41,813 nt of DNA from NCBI GenBank assembly GCA_964608315.1, contig CAZSNF010000023.1, positions 1-41,813 on the forward strand, given 5' to 3'. Source of the stretch: VXPQ01 sp964608315. Its GTDB lineage: Bacteria; Bacteroidota; Rhodothermia; Rhodothermales; VXPQ01. The position numbers and the translations under genes were made by a program. The notes beneath the pieces were generated by a model. That model was not told where the DNA came from. It was given only the letters and a program-made list of their open reading frames with translations, and made no database searches. Of the stretch, positions 16,093 to 24,354 are shown one piece after another. Every line of letters begins with the position of its first letter. Position 1 is the stretch's first letter.

Positions 16093-17142
16093 CTAATTTT
16101 TCTCCACTGTCATCCGTGACGCCTGATCCACCCGCACCGCGCACGGACTCCCGTCGGCGGTTTCGGCGGGCATTTCCGCGAACCAGCCTTCGTCGCTGGA
16201 GACGAGGCGAATGTTTTCCGCCAGGGAGTCAGGCAGTTCTTTCAGGGATTTCGCCCAGCGTCCGTGCGTCTTGAAGAAGGCCCGCTGCGCATAGTACGCG
16301 GCCATGAGCGCCTCGCGCGCCGGAAAGGTCGGATCCGGTCGGAACGCGGTTTCTCCGGGCCGGGCCCGCGTGAACTGCACGAACCCCCAGCGTTCAGGAC
16401 GGTGCATGTCCACCACGCCCTGCGGCGACCACACCCAGTTGTCCTCCGGCGTGTCGGGTTTTTTGCGGTACGCGCCTGCGTGGATTTCGTGCCGCCATTG
16501 CACCCGGGAGAAGTTCATGCGCCATTGTGCGCCTTCTTCGGGGGGTGCGCCTCCGGGCGGGGCGTAGGGCGCCAGGCCGCGCCACGGGATGGCGATCTCC
16601 ACGGACCAGTACGTATCCGTATCGTGCGGGGCATTGAGGGTGCCTTCCACGTATACCGCCGAGCGCAGCCCCGCAATGAGCGCCGGAGACACAGGAGGCC
16701 CTCCGTCGCGGTAGGGTTTTTCCAGCGCCAGTTGCCAGAGCGTGTTCAGCGCATTGACCTCCATTTCCCAGTACCGGTGATGGTCCCCGTCCGGGTCGAT
16801 GAACACCTCGAAATCGTTGTCCTGGAAGATCACGCTGTTCGGCTCGGTGAGCGATCCCCACACATGGGTTTCTTCGAGGCGCGCAGCGATGTACAGGCAG
16901 GAATTGTCCCAGCGCATCGCCATGCGCGTTTCCTGTCGCGGCGCGGGCCGGCGATCTCCCTCGATGTCCGTAAAAGGCTCGCTCCAGGGCGCCTCGCGCC
17001 AGAGCGTTTTGTCCAGCTTTCCGTCTATCCGCGGAGCCTCCTCGACATGATGACACACATAGCAGCGGGGGACGATATCCGCCATATGCTCCCACGACGC
17101 GGCGTCGAGGTCTTTGGGCAGGTCCCATGCAGGTTCGGTCAT
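16093..17142 (-). CDS. Carbohydrate-binding family 9-like protein
   Basis: A 349-residue protein whose first 230 residues match the CBM9-like fold found in Bacteroidota and Planctomycetes: APRIDGKLDKTLWREAPWSE, then TRMAMRWDNSCLYIAARLEE, NDFEVFIDPDGDHHRYWEME, and WSVEIAIPWRGLAPYAPPGG. The C-terminal third is helical (REALMAAYYAQRAFFKTHGR). The start at 17142 gives no signal peptide, which is odd for a glycan-binding protein; the open frame upstream overlaps the next gene and does not supply one. A CYVCHHVEE motif near residue 26 resembles a metal site. It is 41 bp downstream of the Gfo/Idh gene and is probably co-transcribed. It is likely part of sugar handling; the ligand is unknown. Confidence 0.85.
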   Translation of the reverse strand: MTEPAWDLPKDLDAASWEHMADIVPRCYVCHHVEEAPRIDGKLDKTLWREAPWSEPFTDIEGDRRPAPRQETRMAMRWDNSCLYIAARLEETHVWGSLTEPNSVIFQDNDFEVFIDPDGDHHRYWEMEVNALNTLWQLALEKPYRDGGPPVSPALIAGLRSAVYVEGTLNAPHDTDTYWSVEIAIPWRGLAPYAPPGGAPPEEGAQWRMNFSRVQWRHEIHAGAYRKKPDTPEDNWVWSPQGVVDMHRPERWGFVQFTRARPGETAFRPDPTFPAREALMAAYYAQRAFFKTHGRWAKSLKELPDSLAENIRLVSSDEGWFAEMPAETADGSPCAVRVDQASRMTVEKN

Positions 17143-17183
17143 GAGAGGTTGCGAGGCGTGCGTAAGGAATTGCGCATGGCGGA

Positions 17184-18533
17184 TTACACTTTCTCCGGAT
17201 CCGGATGCACCCACGGGGCGCGGTAGGGCCTGGCCAGCAGGGCGTTGGCTTCCTCGTCGCCCGCGACCCGGCCTGCGTCGGCGTCCCATTCGAGGGTCCG
17301 GCCCAGGGCCATGGAAATGTTCGCGAGAATGCAGGAGGCTGCCGAGATATGGCCTTCTTCAATGTCCGCTACCGGCCGGGACCGTTGTTCGATCGCATCC
17401 AGAAAGTCGACCATGTGTCCCCGGACTGCCGAAGCCACATGCCGTTCGAGGTCCTGCTCGGTGCGGTCCTCCGGGTAGCGTTCGTACTCGTACAGGGCCT
17501 CGCCGCGTTCCGGCTTTTCGTCCCCGCGCGGAATGAAATCGTACGAATGTACGCTCATCTTGAGGGTACCGCCGTCGCCGTACAGGGTCGCCCCCCAGGG
17601 ATAGTCCGGGTCGGCGGCGTGTCCCCAGGCCCTGTGCTGCCACAGGATCGGCAGTTCGTCGTACTCGAAGGTGGCCGTCTGCGTGTCCGGCGTGGTGGCG
17701 ATGCTGTCCGTATCCACAAGAATTCCTCCGGTGGATGTGATGCGTTTCGGCCACCCGAGGTCGAGCATCCAGCGCACCGTGTCCAGCATGTGCACGCACA
17801 TGTCGCCGATGATGCCGTTGCTGTATTCCATGAAGTTGCGCCATCCGCGCGGGTGGACGATCTCGTTGAACGGTATTTTGGGCGCCGGGCCTGCCCACAT
17901 TTCGTAATCCAGTTCGTCCGGGGGCGAAATCGTCGAGGGATTCCGGCGCGTGCGCATGTGGTAATAGCAGTACGTTTCCGCCAGCCGAATTTTGCCAAGC
18001 CGCCCCGACCGCACATACCGATCGCGGGCCTCTATGAGGTGGGGCGTGCTTCGCCGCTGCATCCCCACCTGCACGACGCGCCCGTACTTGCGGGCGGCGG
18101 CGACCATCGCCTGGCCTTCCACCACGTCCACGCCGACAGGTTTTTGCACCCACACGTCCAGCCCGGCGCGGCAGGCGTCGATCATGGGCAGCGCGTGCCA
18201 GTGATCCGGCGTGTCGATCAGCACGAGGTCGAGGTCGCCCGCCCGGATCATCTCCCGGTAGTCGGTGAACGCGCGCGGACGGTTGCCGGAAGCCTGCCGT
18301 CCGGCGACGATTTCCACCGCCCCGTTCAGCATGTTCCGGTCCACGTCGCATAGCGACGTAACTTCCACGGGGGCCACCTGGATCAGCCGGAGCAGGTCCG
18401 TTTTGCCGTACCAGCCGCATCCGATGAGACCTGTGCGGAGGGCATTGCGGCGCCAGGGAGTCATGGCCATGCCGGGGAGCGCGGAGGCTGTGGCGAGCAT
18501 GGCGCCGGTTTTCAGAAATTGCCTGCGTTTCAT
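17184..18533 (-). CDS. Tat-exported Gfo/Idh/MocA family oxidoreductase
   Basis: A 449-residue NAD(P)-dependent oxidoreductase. The N-terminus MKRRQFLKTGAMLATAS is a twin-arginine signal, so the folded enzyme is exported with its cofactor. The Rossmann motif GLIGCGWYG (35-43) follows, then IDTPDHWHALPMIDACRAG (about 106-124) and VWVQKPVGVD, in which the common EKP triad reads QKP (130-132). GIIGDMCVHMLDTVRWML is the typical later helix with the active-site His. Such enzymes act on sugars or inositols, or as glycoside hydrolases by a redox mechanism (GH109-like). With the CBM9-like gene it forms a two-gene unit. Confidence 0.93.
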   Translation of the reverse strand: MKRRQFLKTGAMLATASALPGMAMTPWRRNALRTGLIGCGWYGKTDLLRLIQVAPVEVTSLCDVDRNMLNGAVEIVAGRQASGNRPRAFTDYREMIRAGDLDLVLIDTPDHWHALPMIDACRAGLDVWVQKPVGVDVVEGQAMVAAARKYGRVVQVGMQRRSTPHLIEARDRYVRSGRLGKIRLAETYCYYHMRTRRNPSTISPPDELDYEMWAGPAPKIPFNEIVHPRGWRNFMEYSNGIIGDMCVHMLDTVRWMLDLGWPKRITSTGGILVDTDSIATTPDTQTATFEYDELPILWQHRAWGHAADPDYPWGATLYGDGGTLKMSVHSYDFIPRGDEKPERGEALYEYERYPEDRTEQDLERHVASAVRGHMVDFLDAIEQRSRPVADIEEGHISAASCILANISMALGRTLEWDADAGRVAGDEEANALLARPYRAPWVHPDPEKV

Positions 18534-18601
18534 GATCTTGCGGAAAGAAGGGCGATGACCAGGCGGCGCCGGATTTACCGGCGCGGTGCGCGGGAAAGCT
18601 A

Positions 18602-18860
18602 ATGGATATTCTGATTAAACCCACTTTGATCAGCGCTTCACGCTCGTACGTAAAAGATAGTGTAATTGCATCGTCGGAATTAGCGGAAAACGTTGCAGGT
18701 TTGGGGCATTGCAGGCGTGAAGCGCCCTTCGGGAGGCAGAGAGGGGCATGCTGGCTGCGTCATTCCTCAATTATGTGGGGCCTGCCACATTGCTTCGTCA
18801 TTCCTTGCCAGCACACCCCTTTCATCCTCTGAACTTCGCGGATTTAATCAGAGTATCCAT
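18602..18860 (+). repeat. Interspersed hairpin repeat, copy R4 (full length, module B1)
   Basis: It sits between the divergent Gfo/Idh and MOSC genes. The left end is GGATATTCTGATTAAAC. Stem arms are GCGCTTCACGC (18633-18643) and GCGTGAAGCGC (18715-18725). Module B1 has outer arms AGGGG...GCTGGC / GCCAGC...CCCCT and an inner hairpin ATGTGG (18773-18778) / CCACAT (18785-18790). The right end is GATTTAATCAGAGTATCC. Compared with copy R9, all three stems show paired substitutions. The short open frames inside are not genes. Confidence 0.88.
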
Positions 18861-18975
18861 AGGCCACCGGGCCGGGACCGCGCCACTTTCTTGCCCAACG
18901 ATTCCGTGTGCGGGACGATATCCGGAACCGATCCGCATGTCATGCTTCCATATGCTTTCTTCCGAAAGATTATTC

Positions 18976-19824
18976 ATGAACTCAAGGGACATGCCTGCAA
19001 AGGGAGCGGAAGCATCGGCGAGGGGCCGCCTTGCCGCCATCTACATTTATCCGGTCAAATCGACCAGGCGGGTGGCGCTGGAAACGTCGGCGGTGGAGCC
19101 GCAGGGGCTGCGCGTGGACCGCCGGTGGATGGTTGTCGATCCGGACGGGAAATTCGTGTCGCAGCGCATTGCGCCGAGACTGGCTTTGGTCCGGGCGGCG
19201 GCGCAGCCGGACGGGTTGCATGCGCAGGCGCCCGGACAGGAAGATTTGTTCGTCCGTTTGCCGGACGGGAAGGCGCGCGCATCCGTGGAGCTATGGGGCG
19301 ACATTATTCCCGCCGCCGCGGCGGACGAAGAGGCGCACGCATGGTTCAGCCGGTTTCTCGATATGGAATGCCGCCTCGTTTTTCTGGACGATCCCGCCAG
19401 CCGACCGGTTGAGGACGGGTACGGAAGACCCGGGGACGTCGTGAGTTTTGCGGATTCGTTTCCGGCCCTGCTCATTTCCGAGGCTTCTCTGGAAGCGCTC
19501 AACGAGCGGTTGGCCGAGCCGGTCCCCATGCATCGTTTCCGCCCGAACCTCGTTGTGTCCGGCGTCGAGGCGTTCGCAGAGGACGGCTGGGAGCGCGTAC
19601 GCATAGGGGAAGTGCATTTTCTGGTGGTCAAGCCATGCGCTCGCTGCGTCGTAACCACCATTGATCAGGAGAAAGGCGTGTCGTCTGGCAAGGAGCCGAT
19701 GCAAACCCTGAATACGTTTCGCCGCGGCGAGGACGGGAAGGTGCGTTTTGGCCAGAATCTTGTGCCGATGCATTCCGGCGTCGTTCGCCGGGGCGATATC
19801 GTACAGCCGACATTGCGGCGGTAA
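18976..19824 (+). CDS. MOSC domain-containing molybdenum cofactor protein (YcbX/mARC-like)
   Basis: A 282-residue protein with an N-terminal beta-barrel domain (LAAIYIYPVKSTRRVAL ... GLRVDRRWMVVDPDGKFVSQ) and a C-terminal MOSC domain. The KPCARCVVTTIDQEKG motif (Cys221 and Cys224) contains the cysteine that in YcbX/mARC proteins binds molybdenum. PNLVVSG and LNTFRR are also typical. These enzymes reduce N-hydroxylated compounds or detoxify base analogues. The ATG at 18976 is chosen because upstream codons run into repeat R4 and unique but non-homologous sequence; ATGs at 18952 and 18991 are alternatives. It lacks the C-terminal ferredoxin domain of E. coli YcbX, so it would need a separate electron donor. 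Confidence 0.9.
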   Translation: MNSRDMPAKGAEASARGRLAAIYIYPVKSTRRVALETSAVEPQGLRVDRRWMVVDPDGKFVSQRIAPRLALVRAAAQPDGLHAQAPGQEDLFVRLPDGKARASVELWGDIIPAAAADEEAHAWFSRFLDMECRLVFLDDPASRPVEDGYGRPGDVVSFADSFPALLISEASLEALNERLAEPVPMHRFRPNLVVSGVEAFAEDGWERVRIGEVHFLVVKPCARCVVTTIDQEKGVSSGKEPMQTLNTFRRGEDGKVRFGQNLVPMHSGVVRRGDIVQPTLRR

Positions 19825-19911
19825 AACGGCTTTTTGCCCTGACTCCGATCTTTTTTACGCCGTACCGGTTCACTGTCGTCATTTACTCACTGATTCATCT
19901 ACCAGCCCCCC

Positions 19912-20211
19912 ATGTTTGTTCATTGCGTGTTTTTCCGGCTCCGGGCCGACTTGACCGCCGAGGACCGTCAGGCGTTCGACGAAGGAGTTCGATCCCTGCT
20001 CGACATTGAAACGGTCCGCCACGGATTCGTCGGCGCGCCTGCCGATACCCATCGCCCGGTCGTTCTTCGCGACTATTCATGCGGCCTTGTGGTTGTCTTC
20101 GACGACAAGGCAGGCCATGATTTTTATCAGGACGATCCCGTTCACGATCGTTTTCGAAACGAATACAGCTACCTCTGGGAAGACGTGAAAATCTACGACG
20201 TGCAAGCGTAG
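19912..20211 (+). CDS. Dabb (stress-responsive A/B barrel) family protein
   Basis: A 99-residue protein with the Dabb pattern: start MFVHCVFFRLRADLTAEDRQ, a middle strand YSCGLVVVFDDKAGHDFYQ, and YQDDPVHDRFRN. These match the alternating strand-helix-strand motif of dimeric alpha/beta-barrel proteins (PF07876). Members include heme-related and aromatic-cyclase-like proteins, but most have no known function. It is a single gene between MOSC and accD; repeat R5 starts 5-10 bp after its stop. Confidence 0.87.
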   Translation: MFVHCVFFRLRADLTAEDRQAFDEGVRSLLDIETVRHGFVGAPADTHRPVVLRDYSCGLVVVFDDKAGHDFYQDDPVHDRFRNEYSYLWEDVKIYDVQA

Positions 20212-20216
20212 TCTTC

Positions 20217-20436
20217 AGGACACTCTGATTAAGGATACTCTGATTAAATCTGCACATTCCAGGGGTTGCGAGGAGTGCGCTGTTTCAGGGTAGAACAGGG
20301 AACGGGTCTGTGGCGCGCCTTTTCGCGAATACATAAGGGTGCGCGGGCGATGGGCTGGCGGGATATTTTGGGGCCCGATGTTTCGCTCAAAGGCGCATCC
20401 ACAGCCCCCTCTGGACCGTCTTGCCTTAATCAGAGT
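20217..20436 (+). repeat. Interspersed hairpin repeat, copy R5 (module B2 inverted)
   Basis: It lies between convergent genes. It has tandem left ends (CACTCTGATTAAGG and ATACTCTGATTAAATC), no first stem module, then B2 bounded by CTGTGGCGCGCCTTT (20308-20322) and AAAGGCGCATCCACAG (20389-20404), and the right end CCTTAATCAGAGT. The sequence between the B2 arms matches the reverse complement of R3 (for example CGAATACATAAGGGT at 20326-20340), while the left flank ACGGGTCT has the same orientation in both copies. The right end encodes the last three residues and stop of accD. Confidence 0.87.
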
Positions 20437-21283
20437 TCGCAGGCATCGTGTGATCCAGCAGCAGGATGAGCTGTTCGCGCAGGTGGCGCCGGTCCACTAC
20501 GAAATCCACGAAGCCGTGCTCCTGAAGGAATTCGGCGCTCTGAAACCCGTCCGGCAGGTCGGCCCCGATCGTTTCCCGGATCACCCGCGGTCCCGCAAAA
20601 CCGATCAGGGCGCCGGGCTCGGCAAGATTGAAATCTCCCAGCATGGCGAACGAAGCGGTTACGCCACCCGTCGTGGGATTGGTCATGAGCGAGATGAAGG
20701 GTAGCCCCGCCGCGTCCAGTCTGCCGAGCAGGGCGCTGGTTTTCGCCATTTGCATGAGGCTGAGCGCGCCTTCCATCATGCGCGCGCCGCCGCTTTGCGA
20801 AATAATGAGCAGGGCGGCCTTGTTTTCCTCGGCCCGCTTGATGGCGCGCGCCACGATCTCGCCCACGACGGACCCCATCGACCCGCCGATGAACGCAAAA
20901 TCCATGGCCGCCACAGAGAGGAGATGCCCTCCGACCGTACCCAGCGCCGCGCGCGCCGCATCGTTCAGGCCGGTTTTGCGTTTGGCGGCTTCAAGGCGGT
21001 CTGCGTACCGCTTCCGGTCGGCGAAGGCGAGCGGATCGGTCGAGTGCAGGTTTTCGTCGAACAGTTCGAACTCCCCGTCGTCGTAAATGGCGCGGAAATA
21101 CCCGAGGCTATTCATGAAGAAATGATAGCCGGAGGCGGGCGCCACCATGGCGTTGTCCTCGACCTCGCGCCGGTTTATGATTTCGCCGGTTTTGGGGCAT
21201 TTCGCCCACTGACCATCGGGAATCTCGCTTTTTTCCGCCAATCCGGTCAGAATCCCGGCCTTTTTTCGTTTGAACCACGTCAT
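20426..21283 (-). CDS. accD: Acetyl-CoA carboxylase carboxyltransferase subunit beta
   Basis: The beta subunit of the carboxyltransferase that makes malonyl-CoA for fatty acid synthesis; it works with AccA, which is not in this window. The 285-residue product begins MTWFKRKKAGI and contains MDFAFIGGSMGSVVGEIVAR and SQSGGARMMEGALSLMQMAK, the crotonase-fold acyl-CoA site, followed by NPTTGGVTASFAMLGD and EPGALIGFAGPRVIRET. The N-terminal zinc ribbon is degenerate: CPKTGEI keeps one cysteine and VAPASGYHF has lost both, so only one of four ligands remains. The start at 21283 follows tsaB by 2 bp. The last codons (N-S-D-stop) come from repeat R5. Confidence 0.95.
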   Translation of the reverse strand: MTWFKRKKAGILTGLAEKSEIPDGQWAKCPKTGEIINRREVEDNAMVAPASGYHFFMNSLGYFRAIYDDGEFELFDENLHSTDPLAFADRKRYADRLEAAKRKTGLNDAARAALGTVGGHLLSVAAMDFAFIGGSMGSVVGEIVARAIKRAEENKAALLIISQSGGARMMEGALSLMQMAKTSALLGRLDAAGLPFISLMTNPTTGGVTASFAMLGDFNLAEPGALIGFAGPRVIRETIGADLPDGFQSAEFLQEHGFVDFVVDRRHLREQLILLLDHTMPANSD

Positions 21284-21285
21284 AA

Positions 21286-22029
21286 TCAGATAGCCAATTT
21301 CTGGAACGCTGTTTTTTGCGGCGTTGCGGCGGCGAAGTCTTTCAGATAATGGGGTTCGAAGGAAACAATATCCTCGATGTCGCCTTGCTCCAGTTTTGCG
21401 GCGGCAAGCTTCGCCACGGCGGCGGCGGGCGGGGCGAGGCGTTCGTGGTCCGGCGCCATGATATTCGTTGCGCGCGCATTCGATCCGTATTGCCGGGCCA
21501 GTTGCGCATACAGTTTCGTTTGCCCGTCTCCCACGATATACAGGCGGTCTGGCGCCGCGCCGTCCAGCCAGTCGGCGGCCTCCTCGATCCGGATCGCCGC
21601 CGTATCGCGCAACGTTTCGAGCGTGTGGTCGGAAGCAACCCGGAACGCTGCGGCGTACGCCTCGTTCCGCCGGGCGTCGAACGCCGCTGCAATGCAATCG
21701 CCCGGAGCGGCCAGCGGAAGCGCCAGGTGCGCCCAGGCCAGCGGGCCCGACACGGAGACGAGCGCCGCGCCGACGGCCTCGGCCAGTCCTTTTGCCGTGG
21801 CCGCGCCGATTCGCAAGCCCGTGTACGATCCGGGGCCGCTTGACAGGGCGACCGCCGCGAGGTCCGAAGCCGCGACATTCGCATACCGCAGCGCGTCGGC
21901 GATCATTGGAACCAGCTGCGCGTCATGCGCCCGGGCGCGGCGCAAGGTCAGCTGGGCCGCAACGCGCCCGTTGCGCCATGCGGCGACGCTGCACGCATCG
22001 GTGGCTGTTTCGAGAGCGAGGATATTCAA
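21286..22029 (-). CDS. tsaB: tRNA threonylcarbamoyladenosine biosynthesis protein TsaB
   Basis: The scaffold and dimerisation subunit of the TsaB-TsaD-TsaE complex, which attaches threonylcarbamoyl to A37 of ANN-decoding tRNAs. The 247-residue product starts MNILALETATDACSVAAW and has the family's SSGPGSYTGLRIGAATAKGL (about 63-82). IAAAFDARRNEAYAAAF follows at mid-protein. It lacks the zinc-binding residues of TsaD, as expected. It overlaps nothing but is only 2 bp upstream of accD, forming a two-gene minus-strand unit. The divergent neighbour is the EF-G-like gene, with copy R6 of the repeat in between. Confidence 0.95.
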   Translation of the reverse strand: MNILALETATDACSVAAWRNGRVAAQLTLRRARAHDAQLVPMIADALRYANVAASDLAAVALSSGPGSYTGLRIGAATAKGLAEAVGAALVSVSGPLAWAHLALPLAAPGDCIAAAFDARRNEAYAAAFRVASDHTLETLRDTAAIRIEEAADWLDGAAPDRLYIVGDGQTKLYAQLARQYGSNARATNIMAPDHERLAPPAAAVAKLAAAKLEQGDIEDIVSFEPHYLKDFAAATPQKTAFQKLAI

Positions 22030-22067
22030 TGAATTACCGCGTGGATCATAACGCAGAGGAACGTATT

Positions 22068-22112
22068 TTAGGAACCTCTGATCGAAGTGGACTTGATCAG
22101 AGGGTCTTTTAG
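22068..22112. repeat. Interspersed repeat, copy R6 (ends only)
   Basis: A 45-bp imperfect palindrome consisting only of the two family ends: AGGAACCTCTGATC (22070-22083) and TGATCAGAGGGTCTTTT (22094-22110), separated by GAAGTGGACT. It looks like a minimal deletion derivative. It lies between divergent tsaB and the EF-G-like gene. Confidence 0.75.
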
Positions 22113-22250
22113 ACGAATGTGCGCCGTATGGGTTCTGAAGCGGACGCGGCGGGTCCCGTGCGTCCTTTCGACCTTGCCCCGGCGCCCTCTTGCGGGCGCC
22201 CTGGGGATGCGGCGGTTTTTTTGTTTTCCGGGACGTTTACCGAAGCACCT

Positions 22251-24347
22251 ATGAACGTATACGACGCTGATCATATCCGCAACGTAGCGCTGGTTGGACA
22301 CCAGGGCAGCGGAAAAACGATGCTGGCGGAGGCCATGCTGCTTGCAAGCGGCGCCCTGCGGCGCATGGGCGGGATAGAAGCCCAAAGCACCGTTTCCGAT
22401 TTTCATCCCAGCGAGCACGAGCGGCAGATGTCGATATTCGCCTCGCTCCTCCATGCCGAGTGGAAAGGCCACAAGATCAATGTGCTTGATACGCCGGGCT
22501 ATCCCGATTTCGTGGGCGAGGTGATTTCGTCGCTTAAGGTGGCCGATACCGCGATCTTCGTGATGAATGCCGTCGAAGGCGTACAGGTGGGGACGGAACT
22601 GGCCTGGAATTATGCGGAAGAGATCGGCAAGCCGTCCATGTTTGCGATCAATCACCTGGACAAGGGAGATGCGGATTTTCGGGCGCTCGTGGCGCAAATG
22701 AAGGAGCGCTTCGGGAGCGGGGCGACTCTGGTGCAACTTCCTGTCGGCGGCGGTACGCGGGCGATCATCGACGTATTGCTCATGAAGCAGCTCACCTTCC
22801 CGGAAGGCCAGACAGACCCGGTGGTCGGCGATATCGACGAAGCGTTTCGCGACGAGGCCGAGGAATTGCATACGACGCTCATAGAGGATATCGCGGAGAA
22901 TGACGAGGGGCTTATGGACCTGTATTTCGAGAAGGGCGAGCTCAGCGAGGAGGAGATGCGGGCCGGTTTGCGCGAGGCTATGCTGCATCGGCAACTTTTC
23001 CCCATTTTCATAACGTCTGCGACCGAAGCGGTGGGCGTTTCCCGCCTGATGAGTTTTATCGCCAATGTGTTGCCTTCGCCGGCGCAAAGCGACTCCGGCG
23101 AATCCGTGCAAGCCGATTCGTCCGGGCCGCCCGCCGCGCTTATTTACAAAACGATGGCCGAGCAGCATGTGGGCGACTATTCGTTCCTGCGCGTGTATTC
23201 CGGTACGCTTTCCCAGGGCATGGATCTGGAAAATGCGCAGACCGGGACGACCGAGCGGCTTGGACAACTGTTCGCCATCAACGGGCGCGAGCGGGATCCC
23301 TTGCAGAAAATGGTTGCCGGGGATCTTGGCGCGGTGGTGAAACTCAAGAATTCGCACACCAACAACACCTTGCGGCCGAAGGGTTCGAACGTATCGATCA
23401 AGCCGATCGCGTTTCCCGAACCTCGCTACCGGGCGGCGATCAGTCCGGAAAACGAGGGCGAGGAAGACCGTCTTGCCCAGGGCATTCATCAAATTCGCGA
23501 AGAAGACCCGTCTCTGGTCGTGGCGCACGATCCGCATTTGCGGCAAATGACGCTGGGAGGGCAGGGCGAAATGCATCTGCAGGTTGTGAAATACCGCCTG
23601 GCGAATCGGTTCAGCGTGGGCATTGTGTTTTCCAAACCGCGCGTGGCGTATCGGGAAACGATCACGCAGCAGGCCCGGTCCAGTTACCGGCACAAGAAGC
23701 AGACGGGCGGAGCCGGGCAGTTCGCGGATATTTCCATCATGGTCGAGCCGCTCGAGGGGGATTTCAATCCGCCGCCGGACATTTCCGTCCGGGGCCAATC
23801 CGAGGTCGAAACGGCCTGGGGGTCGAAGATTCATTTTATCGACGCCATCGTCGGAGGGGTCATCGACATGCGGCGATTCTTCGGCGCAATCCAGAAGGGG
23901 GTGCTCGAAGCCACGCAGGACGGTCCTATCGCCCGGTATCCTGTGGGGCACTGCCGGGTTGTCGTATACGACGGCGGAATGCACCCGGTCGATTCCAACG
24001 ACGCCGCCTTCAAGACGGCGGGGCGGATGTGTTTCCGCGATGCGTTCCAGTCGGCTGCGCCGGTCATTCTGGAGCCGATTCACGACGTGACCATTACGGT
24101 TCCCGAGAGTTTCGTGGGCGAGGTGATGGGGGATATGAACACTCGCCGGGGCCGTATACAGGGCATTGAGGCGGAGGGCGTGTTCCAGAAAATTCTCGTG
24201 CAGGTTCCCGAGGCGGAATTATACCGCTATTCCACTTCGTTGCGGTCCATGACGCAGGGACGCGGGATTCACCACGCCGCGTTCAGCCACTACGAGGCGA
24301 TGCCTCGTCACGTGCAGGACGAAGTGGTGAAGGCGGCGGAGGGGTGA
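22251..24347 (+). CDS. Elongation factor G-like protein (EF-G2 type)
   Basis: A 698-residue translational GTPase with the EF-G domain order. G1 is GHQGSGKT (16-23), G3 DTPG (80-83), and G4 reads NHLD (134-137) where canonical EF-G has NKxD. Domain II (VYSGTLSQGMDLENAQTG), domain III (LVVAHDPHLRQMTLGGQGEM), domain IV (FADISIMVEPLEGD) and domain V (MTVPE-like ITVPESFVGEVMGDMNTRRG) are all present. The family EF-G2/EF-G-like of Bacteroidota has a similar altered G4 to my recollection. It could be a translocation paralogue or act in recycling or stress. The ATG at 22251 is the first with homology to the family; the upstream frame reads as spacer. A restriction gene starts 7 bp after the stop. Confidence 0.93.
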   Translation: MNVYDADHIRNVALVGHQGSGKTMLAEAMLLASGALRRMGGIEAQSTVSDFHPSEHERQMSIFASLLHAEWKGHKINVLDTPGYPDFVGEVISSLKVADTAIFVMNAVEGVQVGTELAWNYAEEIGKPSMFAINHLDKGDADFRALVAQMKERFGSGATLVQLPVGGGTRAIIDVLLMKQLTFPEGQTDPVVGDIDEAFRDEAEELHTTLIEDIAENDEGLMDLYFEKGELSEEEMRAGLREAMLHRQLFPIFITSATEAVGVSRLMSFIANVLPSPAQSDSGESVQADSSGPPAALIYKTMAEQHVGDYSFLRVYSGTLSQGMDLENAQTGTTERLGQLFAINGRERDPLQKMVAGDLGAVVKLKNSHTNNTLRPKGSNVSIKPIAFPEPRYRAAISPENEGEEDRLAQGIHQIREEDPSLVVAHDPHLRQMTLGGQGEMHLQVVKYRLANRFSVGIVFSKPRVAYRETITQQARSSYRHKKQTGGAGQFADISIMVEPLEGDFNPPPDISVRGQSEVETAWGSKIHFIDAIVGGVIDMRRFFGAIQKGVLEATQDGPIARYPVGHCRVVVYDGGMHPVDSNDAAFKTAGRMCFRDAFQSAAPVILEPIHDVTITVPESFVGEVMGDMNTRRGRIQGIEAEGVFQKILVQVPEAELYRYSTSLRSMTQGRGIHHAAFSHYEAMPRHVQDEVVKAAEG

Positions 24348-24354
24348 GGAGGCC

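Noticed and set aside
18602..18832. Open frames through repeat copies (for example 18602-18832, 15808-16041, 39481-39720)
   Set aside because: They follow the repeat sequence, are not conserved in frame between copies and share residues only because the DNA is repeated; the covarying stems explain the sequence better.
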